Below, one piece after another: positions 61,329 through 64,000 of a stretch of DNA of 64,000 bases (within the stretch, counting starts at the first letter, position 1; the number at the start of each line of letters is the position of its first letter). Source of the stretch: Paracoccaceae bacterium (lineage in GTDB: Bacteria; Pseudomonadota; Alphaproteobacteria; Rhodobacterales; Rhodobacteraceae); the NCBI GenBank assembly GCA_024304985.1, contig JAMWZC010000007.1, forward strand, positions 140,041 to 204,040, read 5' to 3'. The position numbers and the translations under genes were made by a program. The notes under the pieces were generated by a model. That model ran no database searches and was not told the DNA's origin. It worked only from the letters and a program-made list of their open reading frames with translations.

Positions 61329-62183
61329 TTATCGCATCAGAACGACAGGCACCTTGCAGGAGCGGATCATCGCGGTGGTGGTGGAGCCGATGATCAGGCT
61401 GCGGATGCGGGAATGGCCGTAAGCGCCCATCACCAGCATGTCGAACCCTGCTTCATCCACCAGCTTGCCCAGTGCTGTTTCGGGCTGGCCCGGCAGGATG
61501 GATGTGTCTGCCGTCAGATCTGCGGCCTTAAGCAGGGCTTTGGCATCCTCAAGCCCCTTCGTGACCTCGGGCGAGGCGGTGCCGACCGTGGCGACATGAA
61601 CCTCCAACCCTTGAAACAGCGGGCTGTTGGCAATGTGACCCACCGCCTTCATCGCCGATACGCCGCCGTCATAGGCGACCAGCACCTTTGAGATCGGCCG
61701 GAAGGCGCGAGAGGCCACGAAAACCGGCTTGTGGCTGGCGCGGACGATCCGTTCAAGGTTTGACCCCAGATGGCCCTTGGCGAAATCCGCCGCCTCGCCA
61801 CGCTTGCCGATGATGATGACGCGGGCATCGGTTTCAACCTCGGCCACGGCCTCGACGATATCGCCGTGACGCAGGCGGGTGGTGACATCGCTCACACCGT
61901 GCTTTTCCAGAATGGCGCGGGCATCGTCCAGTATCGCGCGGCCTCGATGGCTGATGAGCTTGGCGCGCTGCGCGTCGAGTGCGGCCAATTCCTCCAGCAG
62001 CGCCGTGCGCGCACCCAGCTTGATCGTGCCGGAGTGATCCTGAGTCTGGGGCGCCTCGCGGCGGCCAAGGACGTGGATCAATTCCACCGGCGCACCCGTG
62101 CGTTGCGCGATCCACGCCGCGTGGTCGCAGACCGAGGCCGAATAGACCGAGCCATCCACCATTGCGATGATCTTCTGTGTCAT
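61329..62183 (-). CDS. Universal stress protein with two UspA domains
   Basis: A 284-residue tandem UspA. The first domain (residues 1-150) opens with AMVDGSVYSASVCDHAAWIAQ; the second (150-284) has KVLVAYDGGVSAMKAV and VMGAYGHSRIRSLIIGSTTTAMIRS, the ATP-binding glycine motif. It lies 13 bases after the SulP permease on the same strand, an arrangement found elsewhere too, suggesting that Usp modulates the transporter. The tandem form may bind nucleotide as a monomer. Confidence 0.92.
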   Translation of the reverse strand: MTQKIIAMVDGSVYSASVCDHAAWIAQRTGAPVELIHVLGRREAPQTQDHSGTIKLGARTALLEELAALDAQRAKLISHRGRAILDDARAILEKHGVSDVTTRLRHGDIVEAVAEVETDARVIIIGKRGEAADFAKGHLGSNLERIVRASHKPVFVASRAFRPISKVLVAYDGGVSAMKAVGHIANSPLFQGLEVHVATVGTASPEVTKGLEDAKALLKAADLTADTSILPGQPETALGKLVDEAGFDMLVMGAYGHSRIRSLIIGSTTTAMIRSCKVPVVLMR

Positions 62184-62196
62184 GGTGCGTGCTCCC

Positions 62197-63702
62197 TCAA
62201 TGCGCCATCAGCTTGTCCATCGCACCCGGCTTGTCGTGAATGGCAAGCTTGTCGACGATGGTTTCTGAAGCTTCGTTCATACCCACGATCTCGACCTCGG
62301 CCCCGTCGCGGCGGAACTTGAGCACAGCCATATCAAGCGCCTGCACGCTTGAGATATCCCAGATATGTGCGCGGCTGACGTCGATGGTCACCTTGTCCAA
62401 CGCCTCCTTGAAGTCGAACGCGTTCATGAAATCCTCGACCGAGCCGTAGAACATCTGCCCTTCGATAACATAGGTGCGCTGCCGCCCATCCTTGGACATG
62501 GTCGAGGTGACCTTGAACAGTTGCGCGATTTTGCCGGCAAAGAAGATACCTGACAGCAGCACGCCGACCAGCACGCCGATGGCAAGGTTGTGGGTATAGA
62601 CCACGGTCGCCACCGTCGCGATCATCACGATCGAGGACGAGCGCGGATGTGTCCGAAGCGCCTTGATCGAGGACCATGAGAAGGTGCCGATCGACACCAT
62701 GATCATGATCGCCACAAGTGCGGGCATCGGGATCTGACTGACCAGATCGCCCAGAAACACGACAAGGATCAACAGAACCACTCCTGCGGTGAAGCAGGAC
62801 AAGCGCCCGCGCCCGCCGGATTTGACGTTGATGATCGACTGGCCGATCATGGCGCAACCAGCCATGCCGCCGATGAAGCCCGTGGCGGTATTGGCAATGC
62901 CTTGGCCGATGCATTCCTGATTGCGGTTTGACTTGGTGTCGGTCAGGTCATCGACGATGTTCTGTGTCATCAGGCTTTCCAGCAGACCGACCACAGCCAC
63001 CGCCACGGAATAGGGCAGGATGATCATCAGCGTCTCAAGCGTCAGCGGAATGTCGGGGATCAGGAACACTGGCAGCGTGTCCGGCAGCGCGCCCATGTCG
63101 CCCACGGTGCGCACATCCCAGCCGAACAGCAGGGTCAACGCGGTCAGGACGACAATGGTGACAAGCGGTGATGGCACGGCCTTGGTCAGCAGCGGAAAAA
63201 GGTAGATGATCGCCAGACCAGCCGCCACCAGCGCATAGGTCAGCCATGTGACGTTGCGGGGGTCCAGTTCTGGCAGTTGCGCCATGAAGATCAGGATGGC
63301 CAGTGCATTCACGAAACCCGTCATCACCGATTTCGACACATAGCGCATCACGAAACCCAGTCGCAGCAGACCCATCGCGATCTGGATCAGCCCCGCCAGC
63401 ACCGTGGCCGCCAGCAGGTATTGCAGGCCGTGATCCTTGACCAATGTCACCATCAGCACCGCTGTGGCCGCCGTCGCGGCCGAGATCATGCCGGGCCGCC
63501 CACCCGTGATCGCCACCAGCACCGCGATGGAAAAACTGGCATAGAGCCCCACCTTTGGGTCGACGCCTGCGATGATGGAAAAGGCAATCGCTTCGGGGAT
63601 CAGGGCCAGCGCCACGACAAGGCCCGCGATCAGGTCAGCGCGGACGTTGTCCGTCCATTGCGCGCGGTAGGCATCAAGTGAAATCATCTGCAATCCGTTC
63701 AT
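62197..63702 (-). CDS. SulP-family anion permease with STAS domain
   Basis: A 501-residue permease with about 10-12 helices ([31 protein letters not shown] is the N-terminal SulP motif; [31 protein letters not shown] the second) and a C-terminal STAS domain (about 400-501, [31 protein letters not shown]). Family members carry sulfate, bicarbonate or dicarboxylates. ATG 63702 has AGGTC upstream; ATG 63687 is possible. Operon with the Usp gene. Confidence 0.91.
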   Translation of the reverse strand: MNGLQMISLDAYRAQWTDNVRADLIAGLVVALALIPEAIAFSIIAGVDPKVGLYASFSIAVLVAITGGRPGMISAATAATAVLMVTLVKDHGLQYLLAATVLAGLIQIAMGLLRLGFVMRYVSKSVMTGFVNALAILIFMAQLPELDPRNVTWLTYALVAAGLAIIYLFPLLTKAVPSPLVTIVVLTALTLLFGWDVRTVGDMGALPDTLPVFLIPDIPLTLETLMIILPYSVAVAVVGLLESLMTQNIVDDLTDTKSNRNQECIGQGIANTATGFIGGMAGCAMIGQSIINVKSGGRGRLSCFTAGVVLLILVVFLGDLVSQIPMPALVAIMIMVSIGTFSWSSIKALRTHPRSSSIVMIATVATVVYTHNLAIGVLVGVLLSGIFFAGKIAQLFKVTSTMSKDGRQRTYVIEGQMFYGSVEDFMNAFDFKEALDKVTIDVSRAHIWDISSVQALDMAVLKFRRDGAEVEIVGMNEASETIVDKLAIHDKPGAMDKLMAH

Positions 63703-63917
63703 CGTCGACCTGCACCGTTGCCCGATGCTGTCGATGGCCTTGGTCAGGGCGTGTTCGGTTTGTCCGGCGGATCGGCGGCCGGAAGAGCCACTCGGGGATT
63801 GCACCCAAGTCCATGTTCGCTGCGACGCGGCATATAGGGCCCGCGTGCGATTGCCAAGCCGAAAGGCGCGAACGACCCCGTCACAAGGACAGGGTCAGCT
63901 CGCGACCCTCGCGAAGA
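63703..63917. other. Intergenic region before the SulP gene
   Basis: This 215-base gap lies between the SulP start and the edge gene. It must contain the SulP-Usp promoter, but no convincing -35/-10 pair, repeat or operator was seen. Confidence 0.4.
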
Positions 63918-64000
63918 TCACTGAACGAGACGGAAATACTCGGCCCGGAAACTGTCTTCCATGCCATCGCCGCAAAAGCCCATGGTCATGTTCGAGGTGC
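63918..64000 (-). CDS. 3' end of an unidentified gene (partial)
   Basis: The last 26 codons and stop of a leftward gene that begins outside the window. The frame reads ...MTMGFCGDGMEDSFRAEYFRL and ends in Val-Gln. It is preferred over another open frame on this strand, which reads His/Arg-rich. The fragment is too short to assign a family. Confidence 0.5.
   Translation of the reverse strand, partial: TSNMTMGFCGDGMEDSFRAEYFRLVQ

Noticed and set aside
1..64000. CRISPR arrays, tRNA/rRNA genes, insertion sequences and integrase sites
   Set aside because: None was seen on reading: no regularly spaced repeats, no cloverleaf-like stretches in the gaps, and no transposase-like protein.

Overview
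The window looks like a chromosomal segment of a high-GC alphaproteobacterium of the Rhodobacterales (Roseobacter/Paracoccus type). The evidence is the strong G/C third-position bias, dense operons with ATGA or TGATG stop/start overlaps, a PhyR-NepR-EcfG general stress locus, a SigF-NrsF (DUF1109) pair, an hmu haem locus with its own TonB-ExbB-ExbD, and several TRAP transporters. No tRNA, rRNA, CRISPR array, insertion sequence or phage gene was seen. All functions are read from translated sequence and gene order; no database was searched.

Layout. 1-3.9 kb: the end of a branched-chain-amino-acid-type ABC importer operon (LivF-like ATPase, long-chain acyl-CoA ligase, periplasmic binding protein), closed by a strong UUCG-loop terminator. 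3.9-12.5 kb: two divergent operons that look like one catabolic unit. Leftward are an NMT1/THI5-type binding protein, an ATPase, a permease and a cytosine-deaminase-like amidohydrolase. Rightward are an FAD-linked oxidase, two flavodoxin-fold oxidoreductases, an isopenicillin-N-synthase-type oxygenase and a creatininase-family hydrolase. A Crp/Fnr regulator follows. 13.3-20 kb: a transglutaminase / ATP-grasp-alpha-E / transglutaminase-DUF2126 operon, a predicted peptide-synthesis or modification system of unknown product. 20-30 kb: a GNAT acetyltransferase, then haem uptake (tonB, exbD2, exbD1, exbB, a small exported protein and hmuR leftward; hmuS, hmuT, hmuU, hmuV rightward). A PaaI-type thioesterase and an NsrR-like regulator follow.

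30.8-42 kb: an IMPACT/YigZ-type protein, an AI-2E-family permease, small membrane stress proteins, and the general stress response core: phyR facing nepR-ecfG-histidine kinase, with two overlapping EcfG promoters in the gap. Similar EcfG-type promoters precede two neighbouring genes. Two more sensor kinases follow. 42-50.7 kb: a LysR regulator and a sugar-acid operon (TRAP DctPQM, PdxA-like dehydrogenase, mandelate-racemase-type dehydratase, ketoglutarate-semialdehyde dehydrogenase, DapA-family dehydratase), consistent with a non-phosphorylating route from an aldonate to 2-oxoglutarate.

51-64 kb: a DUF6404 protein, SigF-NrsF, a methyltransferase, a second TRAP system in an operon with an M24 peptidase and downstream of a class V aminotransferase, an Lrp-type regulator, an MFS permease, a SulP permease with a universal stress protein, and the 3' end of an unidentified gene at the right edge.

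The best candidates for undescribed biology are the 3.9-12.5 kb catabolic unit (whose oxygenase has Tyr where the first iron-binding His is expected), the transglutaminase/ATP-grasp operon, and the haem TonB motor with one ExbD that lacks the conserved membrane Asp.
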